Positions 25,541-37,088 of a stretch of 64,000 nt of DNA are shown piece by piece. The notes under the pieces are model-generated. The model searched no databases. It was not told the DNA's origin and was given only the letters and a program-made list of their open reading frames with translations. The position numbers and the translations under genes were made by a program. Source of the DNA: Balanoglossus misakiensis (lineage: Eukaryota; Hemichordata); assembly GCA_040954595.2 (NCBI GenBank), contig CM082587.2, positions 7,564,001 through 7,628,000 of the forward strand. Reading direction: 5' to 3'. Position 1 is the stretch's first letter. Each line of letters begins with the position of its first letter.

Positions 25541-28382
25541 TCAATCACTCCCCCTTGAGATAAGTTTGGCCAATTCGGCTGTATTTGCCACAATTAATGC
25601 CTTCGATCCAAGGCACATCTTGTATTGTTCCGATTCAAGTGTTGGGTCGCAGACCTTTGGATGATAAACGTGCACAAGGCCAACGTCCGGGGCACGGAAC
25701 ATCTCGATATGTTTTGTGCGGGCAATTGCATCACACAACAGCAAATCCTCTTTCCCCCATCCTTCAATTTGAAGATCATAGCCACCCACTGACTTGAAAT
25801 CACTGTGATACAGGCACACCATGCCGTATGAGATGGTGCGGAAGAATCCATCTCTTTTGTCGAACACAAACTTTCCTGGACCCTTGGCTGTACAATTTAT
25901 ATTAACAATATCTGGGTCAAATAAGTTAAAGAACACAGGGTAGTAAACTCGCCTCCCCTGTTTGGCATTCCATCTGCAGCGATCAAGAGAATCTCTTGTA
26001 AACAGAATATCGACGTCCATGAAGTATAACAACGCATCGCCCGGGAACATATCAGCCCCGCGCTGCAGACCCAGACCACGCGAAAAGGGTTTCTTTAGTT
26101 GAAGTAGTCTAAGGTCAAAATCTCTGTATTTATTTTGGTAATGCGAAAATAAGTCAATGCTCTCCAACGTTTCGTTGTTGTCACCGAATAAGACAACAGT
26201 AAGTTTTACATTTTCCTTTGTTTGCAGACAGGTCTTTTCGAAATTCTCCATAAACGCGCGGAAAGTGTTCAGCCTTTGATGCAAAGTTATGATGATGTGA
26301 ACAGTTTCAGCATCGTGCTGTGAACCTGGCCCCGCGATTGGATATTGGGGTTCCGGTATGATGCGGTGTATTTTGGTGGCATTAGGCCAAGGCAAGTTTT
26401 GATCCCGAAACCGCACGCTGTTAAATACCTGTCGAATCCAAAAATGTCTGGTTGTTGCTTTTTCGGACTGATTTCCTTCTCTACTCCGCTGGGCTTCAAG
26501 GTCTAGCTTATAGTTCATCCCGTATCGAGGATTCAGGTTAATGTAAAAGTGTTGAACATTTTCAATTCCAATCTTCGTCCACGTCGACGTCAATATCTCA
26601 CTGCATTCGGACAGCGCACGCGCAGTTGCCCGTGTCATAATAGGGGTGGGTTTCAGGGCAGGGTTCACCGTGCTCCAGGTTTTCTGAAACGGCACAGCGT
26701 ACGACCACGGTGTTCCGTCTTCGTACGTTCCCGGTAGGAATCGATTCGCATTTACATCGAAAACCAAACGTCTGTCTTCCGAAATGTGTTCCCCACAGAA
26801 TGTGTAGTTTCTGATCTGTCGTTCGATTCTGTCAGCCTTTTTCAGGAGCTCTGCCAGTTTTGATGTTTGGCCGTGTCGGTGTACTCGGTAAAGATTTCTT
26901 GTCGTCTTGATCGGATGCAGTGTGATTGCCCCGTGAACTTCTGGTACGTCCAGTTTCCCTTTAAATGCATCATTGCTTAAATGCTCCTGGTAGAATAAAC
27001 GTCTCATCTGTGAAAAGAAAAGAATTTCCGGTGAAAATCCTGGTGATAAACATTTCACACTAGCGATATACTGTCATTCATACACTTAGAAAACTGCGTT
27101 TGATTTAATTATTTTCATCAAGAGAAATCGGGGCGGGGGTGGGGGCATTTTACAGGGATACTCGGAAATGTATGTCATTCACTGAACACAGCTCTCGAAA
27201 TAGTGCCAGCTAGACATTTCATCACGCACTGTGACTTGTGTTCGATTGTATAGTTTGAATGGCACAAATAACCTTCATTTTAACAAGTCCTATTGTTATT
27301 TTAGTGTAATGCAATGTGGCCAACCTTGGTCAATCAAATGAACAAAAAGTGATGCGCATGTGTGGTCAGGTTTACATTCACAGTCCAGTAACTGAGGCGT
27401 ATAAGGAAGCCTTTGTAAGCGTAAGATTCGCAAAAGTCAGTGAAACCTAGATTAGGGGCTTATCCAAATCAACCACTATAACCGACTTGAAGGACGGCCC
27501 CTGCTTCATGGTACATTTTAATATAAAGTTAATAAAATATTTAAATGTCAGACTACTTAAGTTTTGTACATGTACATAAAAAATTAAAGCACTGCTTACC
27601 TCATATGACCATGTACACTTGATTTTGGCGTAAGTTTCAACACATCTTCCGATTTCTACGTCTTCATGTAATGTGTACAGATTTTTCAGGCACGTCCTTA
27701 TATGAGGAACAACTTTTCTGAGAGTCTCACGACTGAACACAACTCCCGGCCCGCCAATACAGTAGTTTTCATGTGATTTCAGATGCAATTTTCCCACCTC
27801 TTCTTTCTTTCCTTGCCCTGCTTGGCCGATGTACAGTGCATTCGAACTGTTGACTGACCTTAGGAACCCTTCCAACTTGTCGCCTTTGACGTACGCGTCA
27901 TCGTCAATGCGCATGAACCATTCATACTGGTCGATGTATTTATCGTGCATGTATTTCAACATCAAGAACGACTTCTTTTGGGGTGGATAGGTGTCGTCCA
28001 CTCCCGACAGAGTCACCAACGGCAGATTTGCGTTCGACTTTTTCGTGCCCGCGCTTGAGAAGAATGTGACGTGCCCCGGTATACTCCGTGCCCATGTTCT
28101 GTGTACAGCCAGAGCCCTAGTTGACAGGTATTTCTTCGTCGTCATTACTCCAACGTAAAGGAAGTTAGATTTTGGTTGGTCTTCTCGTCCGGTCGAGTTT
28201 CCGGTTCGCAAAACGGACACCAATTCATCTGCCATCTTGGGGTCATCGTATTCGACTTTGTCCGCTATCAGGGCAATCTGTTGAACTTGTAGCCATGTCG
28301 CTAGGAAAAACCCACAACACACGCCCAATAATAATTTCCTGCAAGAGCTTCGTCGTCTGCAACTGTGGTCTTTAGCCCCCAT
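25541..28382 (-). CDS. CHSY1: Chondroitin sulfate synthase (2 coding exons, complete)
   Basis: Golgi polymerase that alternately adds GlcA and GalNAc to chondroitin chains. Exon 1 is 28382-27600 (donor GTAAGC) and exon 2 is 27007-25541 (acceptor TTTTCACAG, stop TGA); the joint CTWSYE|MRRLF is in phase 0. Total 749 aa, against ~800 for vertebrate CHSY1. There is a short basic cytoplasmic tail and a signal anchor at ~16-38. The N-terminal GT31-type unit has LYVGVMTTKKYLSTRALAVH, WFMRIDDDAYVKGDKLEGFL with the DDD motif at 160-162, and the block around LHEDVEIGRC. The C-terminal GT7/CHGN-type unit has the DVD motif at 592-594 and GWGKED at 677-682, then the family signature CDPTLESEQYKMCLGSKA. 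Both acidic motifs are present, which argues for an active bifunctional CHSY rather than the CHPF type. It is followed upstream on the same strand by another GT31-family gene. Confidence 0.95.
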
Positions 28383-29345
28383 CGTGAAGATCTGATCAAG
28401 GGATTTGCATCGCCTTGTTTATCGTTGCTGCATGCTCGACGCCCATTGAAATCTCAGTCATACATAAAGGTCACCCTAGGCTTGTAGTCCGAATAGTTAC
28501 AATTAAATCGGTTTGCCACTTGTCTGAGTGAGCTCCTTTTGATTTCACAAACGTTATTTCCAATTAAACGGCCGTAAGTACACCATTCAGCTGTCGATCA
28601 ATAGTAGATAAACCGAATAGAGCCCATGAAACTTCGTCTACGTCAAATGTACAACCGCCAGGCGTGTGATTGTGAAATACCGTGACGACAGCCAGTGGAG
28701 TCTGTTGTAATGCGGCCGTGGCCTTGGCGTTCTAAATGTCTCTCTATAGACTCCAACCCGGTTCATTGAACACTTGTCTACAGTATATACATGGCCCTAT
28801 TCACGCCATACTGATTGGACACTACTTTTGTGGTAAACCGGGCTATCTTTTAAAAGCCATCTTGGTATGGCGCCTTAAGGTCACACGACATTGTTAAAAA
28901 TTTCGAACAATTATTCACCATATAATGTCTCCAATGGTAAGGTATTCATTCGCATTGTCGATACTAGAATCTGTGTTACCTGTAGTATATATCTTCACAT
29001 TTTGTATTGCGTCTGTGAAACAAAGATGAATAACGATTGCTTAAAATCTTCCGTCCAATGTTGCCCAAAACAAAATCTATATCGTGTATTTTTATTTTTT
29101 ATTTGAGTAAAGTAATCATAAAGGAGTGTCGTATATGCGTGCCTTCTGCGATTGCAGGTGAGGGTCCCATACGTCAGAGTTGCTAGCAAGTGCTTTGTGT
29201 AGTCAAAGTATGTTCAAAATGTAACTGGAACAATGAAATGTTGATTAAACTCAGAACCAATTAATATCTAAAATGTAAACCGAGGCATTTCAGTAGAGAT
29301 GTGACTGACAAAACCTGACTTCAAAATGTGACGTGCTACTGATAT
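28383..29345. other. Spacer between two minus-strand glycosyltransferase genes
   Basis: Holds the 5' flank of the chondroitin synthase gene and the 3' flank of the triple GT31 gene. No other feature was supported. Confidence 0.5.
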
Positions 29346-32291
29346 CTAGCACGTATTTTCCCCAAAGCGCAGAATTTTCCGGACTTGATTAACGTGAACC
29401 ATTAACGGATCGTAGAAAGAGAGATATTTACGGGCCGTGTCACAAAAACCGCCACCCATCAAGTCTGGTTCAACGTTGAATCGATTTTCATGGATCAGTG
29501 AGACATTCATGCCCGAGAAAAGTATCCCGAGGTGTATGTTGGAAAACTTGAAAAGTGGTCTTCGGCGGGAGAAGCTTGCCAAGTTCTCGACAACATCGAA
29601 GGAGAGAATGAAGGGGGCGTTATTATCACAGTGAGGAGGATAGACATCGCCCTCCCACTCCTCTTTGGAAACATACCCGGGGCTCTTCTTATCTCGTACT
29701 GGGGCGCTGTTCCTTCTCACGTGACACGTGACGTAGTTCCGGTGCGGAGCCGCCTGAAGTAACTCGCGCACGATGTCTTCGACATTCAAGTGTACAGTAC
29801 TCGGCGCCACCATGACGAAATTTGCCGACGCACCGTATTTGGCCGTCCACTCTAGTATTGCTAGCAGTTTTTCGCTCTCGCCACCCGCGTCTTCTGATAG
29901 CTGCTTGAGGAGTACCATGTCCCCGTAAACCTCATTTTCGTGCTCCAAGAACGTCTGGAAAGAGGTGTCGCTGGACCTGTCAACAGCAAAGCGAACGATC
30001 ACTCTCCGGCCCAGCGTGTGACGCCGTCCACCCAAAACGATCCGAAGATATCTGCGATACCCGAATTGTTTCGGGGATGCCGTGACAATAAGGAGAAGAG
30101 TCGACTTTTGCGGGTTTGGCGGGAAAGAAATCTTCCTCGCACACTGCGGGCACCATTCCCAACGAATAGCGTACGCGGACTCGTTCCCTTCTGTGGTGAG
30201 ACCGCCGATGGAAGAGTCTCCCGGGCCGTGTCCTTTCTCGAGGAAAACACCATCACATTCTGGACCGCTGCTAGCGTACTCTAGCTGCTTCCAGGATTTA
30301 CGATGGGACGGGGAGCCGAGACTGTGGGACGCCACCATGTGTCTTAAAGCACACGGGCTTCTGAAGAGCCTCAAGCTGTCGATGTATATGTTGGGATAAG
30401 GAACGACGTTCAGCTTTTGCATTAAAATGCCGACGTAGACGTCCTCCCATTTGAATACAGGCGCCCTGGTCAACTGATCGAGAAGTTTTTGGACAAGATC
30501 CATGGAGATGACATACATTGGGCCAAATGCGTATAACGGATAAGTGGCGGCAGTCCACGCTTCTTGTGGAGTGTACCATTTGTTTTCCGGTGATCTGACT
30601 GGCTCTCTGTCAATACCAATCTCACCCATGTAGAAGCCTGTTCGTGGCGCACGGTTTAGAACATCTAATAAATTATTGTAATTGAGGAAAACGTCATCGT
30701 CAACCTTAACGGCGTAGTCCGCAGCGCTGCAGTAATCGTCAGCCCACCGAAAAATAGACACAATTTTCAAAACCAGGAGATTGTAAGAATCAACAAAGTT
30801 TGCTTGTATGATGTCGCCGTAACGATTGTCTTCTGACGCCAAAGCACTTTGAATTTGTGCACTTTCCCCGATTCCGACGAAAAATAGCGTTTTGATTCGG
30901 CCGGCAGGTAAGCTTTTGTTGTACATTCCCCACGTCTCGCGGATTTCCTGTCGTAATTCGTAGTTATCGGGCCTACTCAAAATGCCTACTAAAATGTTGA
31001 CTTTTGCTTCCGTCGTTGAACGTCGGATTTTGTTGCAAAATCGACCGTGGTTGATCCTGAAATTAATCGAATTTCCAGCCCCGGTTTCTGGCAGCATTCT
31101 GACACGCCCGTCCTCTACGGTGATAATTTCACCGCTTCTGTGTTGCGATTGGATTGCGGAGCCGTTGCAAGGTGCGAACGATCCCCATTCAACGAGACTT
31201 CGCCACATTGAATACATCACTTCGCCAGACACGTGGCACGTTGCGAACACGTCCATCGTTTCGCAGATTGACCTCTTGATACCGACGAGGTCAAACTCGT
31301 GGCGTCGGACAGGCGAGACGGACAGCTGGCAGAGAAGGCAGTCGATGTAGTCGTCGCGCCGACCGCAGACACCTTCAGATGCGATCGAGGCAGCGTGCAG
31401 GTCAAAGACAACGTCTGGAGACATGACACAAACGCGCCACGTAGAATCTCTGGACGCTGTGCCGTCATTATTGGTCAAGTTAGCGGCACCGCTCAATTCT
31501 GAAGTGAGGAAGAAGCCCGTCGTTGTGGAATTCAAGAGTACCCGCACGACATTGAACACGTTAACGAAAACGTCATCTTCCACTTTCATGATGTATCTCA
31601 CAGGTTCCAGAAGCAACGCAACAAATCGGAGCGCTGCTACCGATGAACTGCCCGTGCGAGCGCTAACAACAACGACGTCTTGGTGCTTTTCACTTTCAGC
31701 CTTTACAGCATCGTGCAGGTCCGTAGAGTGAGGCTCTCTGATGACAAACAAGCGGACTACTTTCTCCCCCGAGACGGTACCCACAGTTCGGCTGATGGCG
31801 CGAACGGCGGCCCGTTGTTCCAAATTGGCACAGTCTGACACGGTTAGCAATAACAGGAAAATGTCACCGCCATTTATGTCTCTTCTCAGGTAAGAGAGTT
31901 CTTCGATAATTGAAACATTATGCAGATTTAAATTTTCTCTCTCAGATGATTGTTTGGGTAAAAACGGGCGTGTCTTTGCTGCAGTAGAACTGGAATTGGT
32001 GATTTCCAAATTCTTCCATGCGTCACGCATTGATTGAGCGCCGACGTTGGACATTAGTGTCACAGTGGTGAAATTGTAACACGACCCGCGACTCCCAGCA
32101 CGATTTTTGATTGTTGGCTCACCGTGCCAAGACGTGGTGTATACTATCAATATTCCGTAGCTGAATAGGCAACTTGCCAGAATGCTGGTCAGACAAAGCC
32201 TTTTTGAGAGAGTTTTCATGATGAGGTATACAAACGGCCTCCCGGTTTTGTGTCGGCAAACAGGCAAATTTTTCAAGGTTCCCGTAGACAT
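29346..32291 (-). CDS. Single-exon glycosyltransferase with three tandem GT31-like units
   Basis: 981 aa without an intron. The N-terminus has a signal anchor at about 31-52, so it is a type II Golgi protein; Met25 (codon at 32219-32217) would give a shorter tail and may be the true start. Three beta-1,3-galactosyltransferase-like units follow one another. Unit 1 (~143-370) keeps a DxD-like KVEDDVFVN (EDD 238-240). Unit 2 (~430-680) is the best preserved: VNILVGILSRPDNYELRQEI, RETWG, YAVKVDDDVFLNYNN (DDD 531-533), YPLYAFGPMYVIS and WEDVYVGIL (616-623). Unit 3 (~730-975) has the same order of landmarks but APST (829-832) in place of the acidic metal-binding motif, and FSNIHLGIL in place of WEDVYVGIL. 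Unit 2 is therefore the likely catalytic one, and unit 3 should be inactive. Acceptor and linkage cannot be told from sequence. Confidence 0.92.
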   Translation of the reverse strand: MSTGTLKNLPVCRHKTGRPFVYLIMKTLSKRLCLTSILASCLFSYGILIVYTTSWHGEPTIKNRAGSRGSCYNFTTVTLMSNVGAQSMRDAWKNLEITNSSSTAAKTRPFLPKQSSERENLNLHNVSIIEELSYLRRDINGGDIFLLLLTVSDCANLEQRAAVRAISRTVGTVSGEKVVRLFVIREPHSTDLHDAVKAESEKHQDVVVVSARTGSSSVAALRFVALLLEPVRYIMKVEDDVFVNVFNVVRVLLNSTTTGFFLTSELSGAANLTNNDGTASRDSTWRVCVMSPDVVFDLHAASIASEGVCGRRDDYIDCLLCQLSVSPVRRHEFDLVGIKRSICETMDVFATCHVSGEVMYSMWRSLVEWGSFAPCNGSAIQSQHRSGEIITVEDGRVRMLPETGAGNSINFRINHGRFCNKIRRSTTEAKVNILVGILSRPDNYELRQEIRETWGMYNKSLPAGRIKTLFFVGIGESAQIQSALASEDNRYGDIIQANFVDSYNLLVLKIVSIFRWADDYCSAADYAVKVDDDVFLNYNNLLDVLNRAPRTGFYMGEIGIDREPVRSPENKWYTPQEAWTAATYPLYAFGPMYVISMDLVQKLLDQLTRAPVFKWEDVYVGILMQKLNVVPYPNIYIDSLRLFRSPCALRHMVASHSLGSPSHRKSWKQLEYASSGPECDGVFLEKGHGPGDSSIGGLTTEGNESAYAIRWEWCPQCARKISFPPNPQKSTLLLIVTASPKQFGYRRYLRIVLGGRRHTLGRRVIVRFAVDRSSDTSFQTFLEHENEVYGDMVLLKQLSEDAGGESEKLLAILEWTAKYGASANFVMVAPSTVHLNVEDIVRELLQAAPHRNYVTCHVRRNSAPVRDKKSPGYVSKEEWEGDVYPPHCDNNAPFILSFDVVENLASFSRRRPLFKFSNIHLGILFSGMNVSLIHENRFNVEPDLMGGGFCDTARKYLSFYDPLMVHVNQVRKILRFGENTC

Positions 32292-34254
32292 GTAAAATTA
32301 GCCTTCGGTAACAAACTCACTGTCGTCTTCGTGAAATCAGCAGGGTCGCTGATTCCTCGCTTACAACGTAAAGAAACAAAGATTAAAGTGGGCCAGCAAG
32401 ATAGTAATTGTGGCGTGGAACGCAGACACTGTACTGATCGTCTGACGTTACGCTAACGTTCGAAGGACACAGTCATCTATGCAAATTTAGCCACAGTTAC
32501 CATGGAAATTTGAGATTTAGCCAACCACAGTGCGTTTGCTGATCATTAGGCGCAATAACACAGAGCAGTGTGTTGGAGTATCTGCTGTACGGCTTAAAGG
32601 ATGATTGCACTAAACCCGGTGCAGACGTCATTCCAAGCCTCAACTAAACCAGTCTTTCTGAAGGGGGGGGGGTAGTCTAAAATCGTTCCAAGTACATGTA
32701 ATTGCTGGCACACACCAGAAAATTTAGCGGCTTGTGGAAGTACCGAAGTTTCGGCAAGTATGACGAGGTGGCTTGTCAGCAAACCCGAATGGCTTGAGTA
32801 CAAACCGGCTTGTTTTTGCAGAATTTGCAGTGTAGTCTGTCTATATGAAAAATTCCGAAAAATCTGGCGGGGTTTTGAACTTAATTTTACCTTGGGCAGT
32901 GCAGTATCCCATATCAAACTAGGTCAATCAGACCGTAAATTCGTTGGTACAGGTTATTCAATGGACGTACCGTGGTAATGCCAAATCGTGCAAAGTAAGC
33001 CGCTTGTGAGAGCTCACCCACAGAAAGGGATTATGCCACAGTTGCACAGGCGACATCTGGAACAAGACACAAACGACACCATGGTGATGCTGATCATCCG
33101 CAAATACCGGACGGGATTCTGGAACACTTGCGCAAACAATGGCTTATCACATGCAAAAAAAAATATCCCATTTCTGTGCACGATAGCCTAAAATTATGGG
33201 CAATTGCCGGTACAATTTTAAGAGTGGAATCGGACACGGTTTTTTTCCAGAGCGAATTGTCGCCTACTCGGAATGTTCTAGGACATTCAATTTTCGAGCC
33301 AGGAAAAATTGGAATTCAATTCTGCTAGCTTAGAAAAGCACAGCAAAGGATTCACTAAAACTCTGCAGATGGGCAAAATTCCTCTACCGTGAGTTATAAC
33401 AGAAAGCACTGCGTTTCACCGTCAGTATCCAGGCTTTAACTTTGGTTTGTGGTATACATGTATGGTGTAAATGTGACACCATGCAATAAATCATTCAGCA
33501 TCCAGAACGAGAAATACAAGATTATTAAGTGAGATGTACAGGGAAGTTAGGTCAAAAGTCCTCTGAGGGTGAAATTTTGCCGTTATCAACACAGTGGAGA
33601 CGGAAAATTTCTTCCCCTCAAAAGCTGTCTACGTGACACTTCAATAAATTTACCCTTATGTTACCGATAAGATAACTGCATTACCGCTAGTACTTTTACC
33701 CGCCGGATGCGTCGTGTTCATTGCATTGTGCCGCATGAACGGTTCTCCACAGCTCATCAACAGCTCGTCACCCTGATTGGCTGAAGCAGCCGACATGAAA
33801 AGTCGCCGATTCCGATCGGTCAGTGAGACACAAACGTCTAAATTGATACATCCGCACTTATTTTCTCCTATTTAATTTGATTTGTCGTGAGCGATGATCC
33901 ACAGGCTGTCCTGTTTAGTTTTTTCACTGCCTTTCTGGTTCACGCCGCTTTCTGAAATTTAATTCCCAGTACAGCTTTGATATCACTAAGGCTCGGGTGA
34001 AGAACATTGTGTCCAAGAGTTGGTGCTACATGTGATTTCCATTCTCGCCCCCACCAGACTACGGATTTCTTTCGTTTCACTATCGAAATCACGTACTCTG
34101 GTTAAAATGGAGTACCGCGCTGGTATTTGAACATATTGGTAATGCATATTCATGAGATGACATCATTATAATCTGGCCAATCAAAGCCCGTCTCTCAAGG
34201 AGAGCTGGGGGACTCAGAGCACTGCCACTGGAAGCCGCCATGTTGTTTAGAATG
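32292..34254. other. Intergenic DNA left of the duplicated block
   Basis: About 2 kb with a poly-G run at 32664-32672 and no supportable gene, RNA or repeat. The left edge of the tandem duplication is at its right end. Confidence 0.45.
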
Positions 34255-34928
34255 GCTTTGAAATTTGTTTTTGTTTTTCTCCGATTGCTTTAGAATTTAG
34301 GATACAATTTCATAACACATATACGTGAAACTTTTATTCAATTCTGATAGCAAAAATATTCAATGTTTAGCGAGTTTTTTTGTAAGTTTCTTTGTTTTTG
34401 GTTAGCAAATATCCTAAACCAATTGTCCAGTTGTTTTGAAAGTTACTGTTGACAAGGCATTGGTACCCCCAACTTAGCCTGTGTACGCTACATGTTAACA
34501 TAACTTTAATATGCCAGCTGTTACAGAGACCACCTGCTATGATTAAATTTTTAATTACCAGTGGCAGGTCAGTGAGCGTCTTTGTCCGTTCGAGGGCTGA
34601 CTGAAAGAAGTTGCTTGTCATATGTGTTTGTACAGACAATTTTTGGTCAAAAATAATTTGTGCTAGCACCACTTATAAGACTGCCATGACACATAACAGT
34701 TTATTTGGCATGTTCCTTGTTTATTTTTTTACATTCCATATTTCTATATGGTTAGATCAGATCTGCTCGCAATGTCACCTGTAACAGTAATTTGTATTCT
34801 GTTGTACCCCTATTTCTGTGCATTCCCCAATTGGGACCACAGTGTCATTGATGCTATTTTTTACATATTGGGTTTGTGTTACATATAGAGTGAACATTTA
34901 TCACATTAGAATTAATCCTTACAGCCCG

Positions 34929-34996
34929 GGTTTTGCGGACCAAGGTCGTACGGCTGAAGGGCGCGAATCGCCGTGCGACCCAAATCCCCAAAACCA
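34929..34996. repeat. Imperfect hairpin upstream of XDH copy 1
   Basis: Arms GGTTTTGCGGA / ATCCCCAAAACC (outer) and GGTCGTACGGC / GCCGTGCGACC (inner) close around a 15-base GA/GC-rich loop. The same hairpin is in the second copy at 56369-56436. Confidence 0.65.
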
Positions 34997-35586
34997 GTAT
35001 CTGGGCCGTAAAGGTTTTATCATATACCTTATGATCACCACTATTATCAGTATAATGATGATGTTTGATATTTTTGACGGAAATAAAGCATTATAATCGT
35101 GAACCCACTGCCATATATGCATCGACAACAGCAACCCCTCCCCCCCCCCCCCCGGGCAAAAACTAAAGCTTAACCACTGAGAGGCTTGATATCAATATGA
35201 CATCATTTGTTTACTTCCATTCGACTCCCGGTTCAATCTTGATCATTCTCAACTTCAAAACACACGAACAACAACGGTTGATTCACTTCCTCAACAAATG
35301 ATAACTACATGTAGTCGTCTGCCAGACACTTGTTCCAGTCAGTGTTGAGCAGAAAAGATTGCACTTATTGCTAGCGTGGAAGAACAGAGATAGAGATGTT
35401 TTTCCCCCGAAAATCCACAGCCGATATAACCTATTTGAGTCGATTCCGCGTTCATTTTGGGGAGTTGCAAATGAGAGTTCGCATATCTATGACGTCGCTA
35501 GCAAGGTCAAGGTCGCTAGCCAAGAGTAAAAGTGCGTCTGAAGAAGCGAAGATTTGCGCGGTCTTCTGTTGGTTCTCCTTCTGATA

Positions 35587-35605
35587 TAGTCTCGGTTACC
35601 CAGAC
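35587..35605 (+). repeat. End of a dispersed repeat family
   Basis: TAGTCTCGGTTACCCAGAC occurs here and, in reverse complement, in intron 6 of both XDH copies (39744-39760 and 62048-62066). It looks like the terminal sequence of a short dispersed element. The copy-2 equivalent of this site is near 57026. Confidence 0.55.
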
Positions 35606-36844
35606 TCTCTTACTCTCGTCTTCAGAGGGCGCTGCGCGAGAATTTTCCGTTGTTTTGAATATGAACCAAATAGGAATGCAAATTTTTGGCCCAATTTTTG
35701 AGTACCCTCAGCTGACCTTTGAAGTACTTACTGAAGTACTTACATAAGGTAGAAGTTCACTTTTGGTTGTTGTGTTTGTACTTATAGGACATCCATTTCG
35801 GGTGGTTGCCTACTTCCCCATATCTCCACATCCAGAGCAAATACAGCCTACGCATTTGAATGGTACAACCCTGAATGGAGTCTAATGGTTATTATCGCTA
35901 TGCTTGGGCCCCTTCAATGCTGCTTGCAGCTTTAATTTTCAGTATGTTTACAATAGGGACATCTTCAAGAGATTCACAACTCCATTAAGTAGTAGTAGAC
36001 AGCTCCAGCAAACTTTATTTTCATAGGAACAATTGTTGTAAGCCAAACAAATCTGCATGTGTCGTCAAGTTTAGAGGCTGCCACTAATAAGCTCATGTAA
36101 TTGGTGGCAATATTGACATACATCTGCACATAATGGCAGCCGAATATTAAATTATGGCAGTTGAATTGAAACACCGGAAAACAAACAATGGCCTTTATTT
36201 TGACCTTGGCGTGTTAACACATGTCTACTGAACCGTATGCATTGCTTTGAAAATTAAAGATGAAATGAAAAGTGAAAATAAAATTGTTAAGAAGTGATTT
36301 TCACTTTTAAATAATGCACTGGAAGGCACAAGCAAAATAACTGCGACAGAAAAATTGTTTAAGTGTAATTTTTTCTGCAAAAATACACTCTTCCAAAGTT
36401 GAGTCATATTTTCCTGTGTTCAATTCCACATTCACTCCATTCCTACTCTGATTCAAAATGATTATGTAACCGCTATATTGTTCGCCAAGCTCTGTGTGAA
36501 GACATTATTCATGCATAGCGCTAGCCTATATGATCCTTTGACAACGCGTGAATTGTATTATATTGTATATAAACATGTGTTATTTGAATGCTAAGATTGA
36601 CGTGTATTGTTTGGCTAAATCACAGGCGCCCCCAGAACAGGTTTTAACACGTTTTCAAACATCCTGCCTATTTAATGCAAGGAAAATAGAAACCGCTCCC
36701 ACTTAGTAAAAGTCATTCGTTTCATGACATTGCCAGGATCACACGTATGGCGCGGATGTTGGCACTACGGTAAGGCAAAACAAATAATTATTGTGCTGTT
36801 CCGATTACATGGTTTTCAAAAATAGGGTAGATAGGGACATTTTT

Positions 36845-36875
36845 AGGTCCCATAGGTATATATACCATGGGACCT
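36845..36875. repeat. 31-bp near-perfect palindrome upstream of XDH copy 1
   Basis: Arms AGGTCCCATAGG / CCATGGGACCT surround TATATATA. It lies ~215 bp before the XDH start codon and is repeated at 58284-58314 before copy 2. The TATATATA core could also act as a TATA element, but no start site is shown. Confidence 0.6.
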
Positions 36876-37088
36876 TATGGGATCGGTTGCATCTGTTGTA
36901 TGGATGTATGTTTCTGTAAGTCCCTCCACATCAAAAACTTGCCGGGCTGTACGGTAGATGGGAGTTTGTTCAAATGATCAGACCACCGCATAACATAAAT
37001 GGCACACGGAGAGGGTTTGAAAGACAGTTTAAAAGAGATTTCTTCTCTGTATAATTAAGCACGGAATATCTTCTGTTACAGTGGAACA

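Noticed and set aside
27447-27599. C-terminal continuation VSSALIFYVH of the first chondroitin synthase exon
   Set aside because: This is read-through into the intron: a GTAAGC donor follows the conserved CTWSYE, and the next exon continues with the expected family sequence.
29437-31731. Many plus-strand and shifted minus-strand frames
   Set aside because: Antisense or out-of-frame shadows of the single-exon triple GT31 gene, which has higher G/C than its surroundings.
34367-34672. 101-aa minus-strand frame, also present at 55807-56112
   Set aside because: Its conservation is explained by the tandem duplication. No recognisable motif, and one codon differs without any sign of constraint.
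34818-35096. 92-aa plus-strand frame duplicated at 56258-56536
   Set aside because: Identical only because the DNA is duplicated; it overlaps the hairpin and has no protein features.
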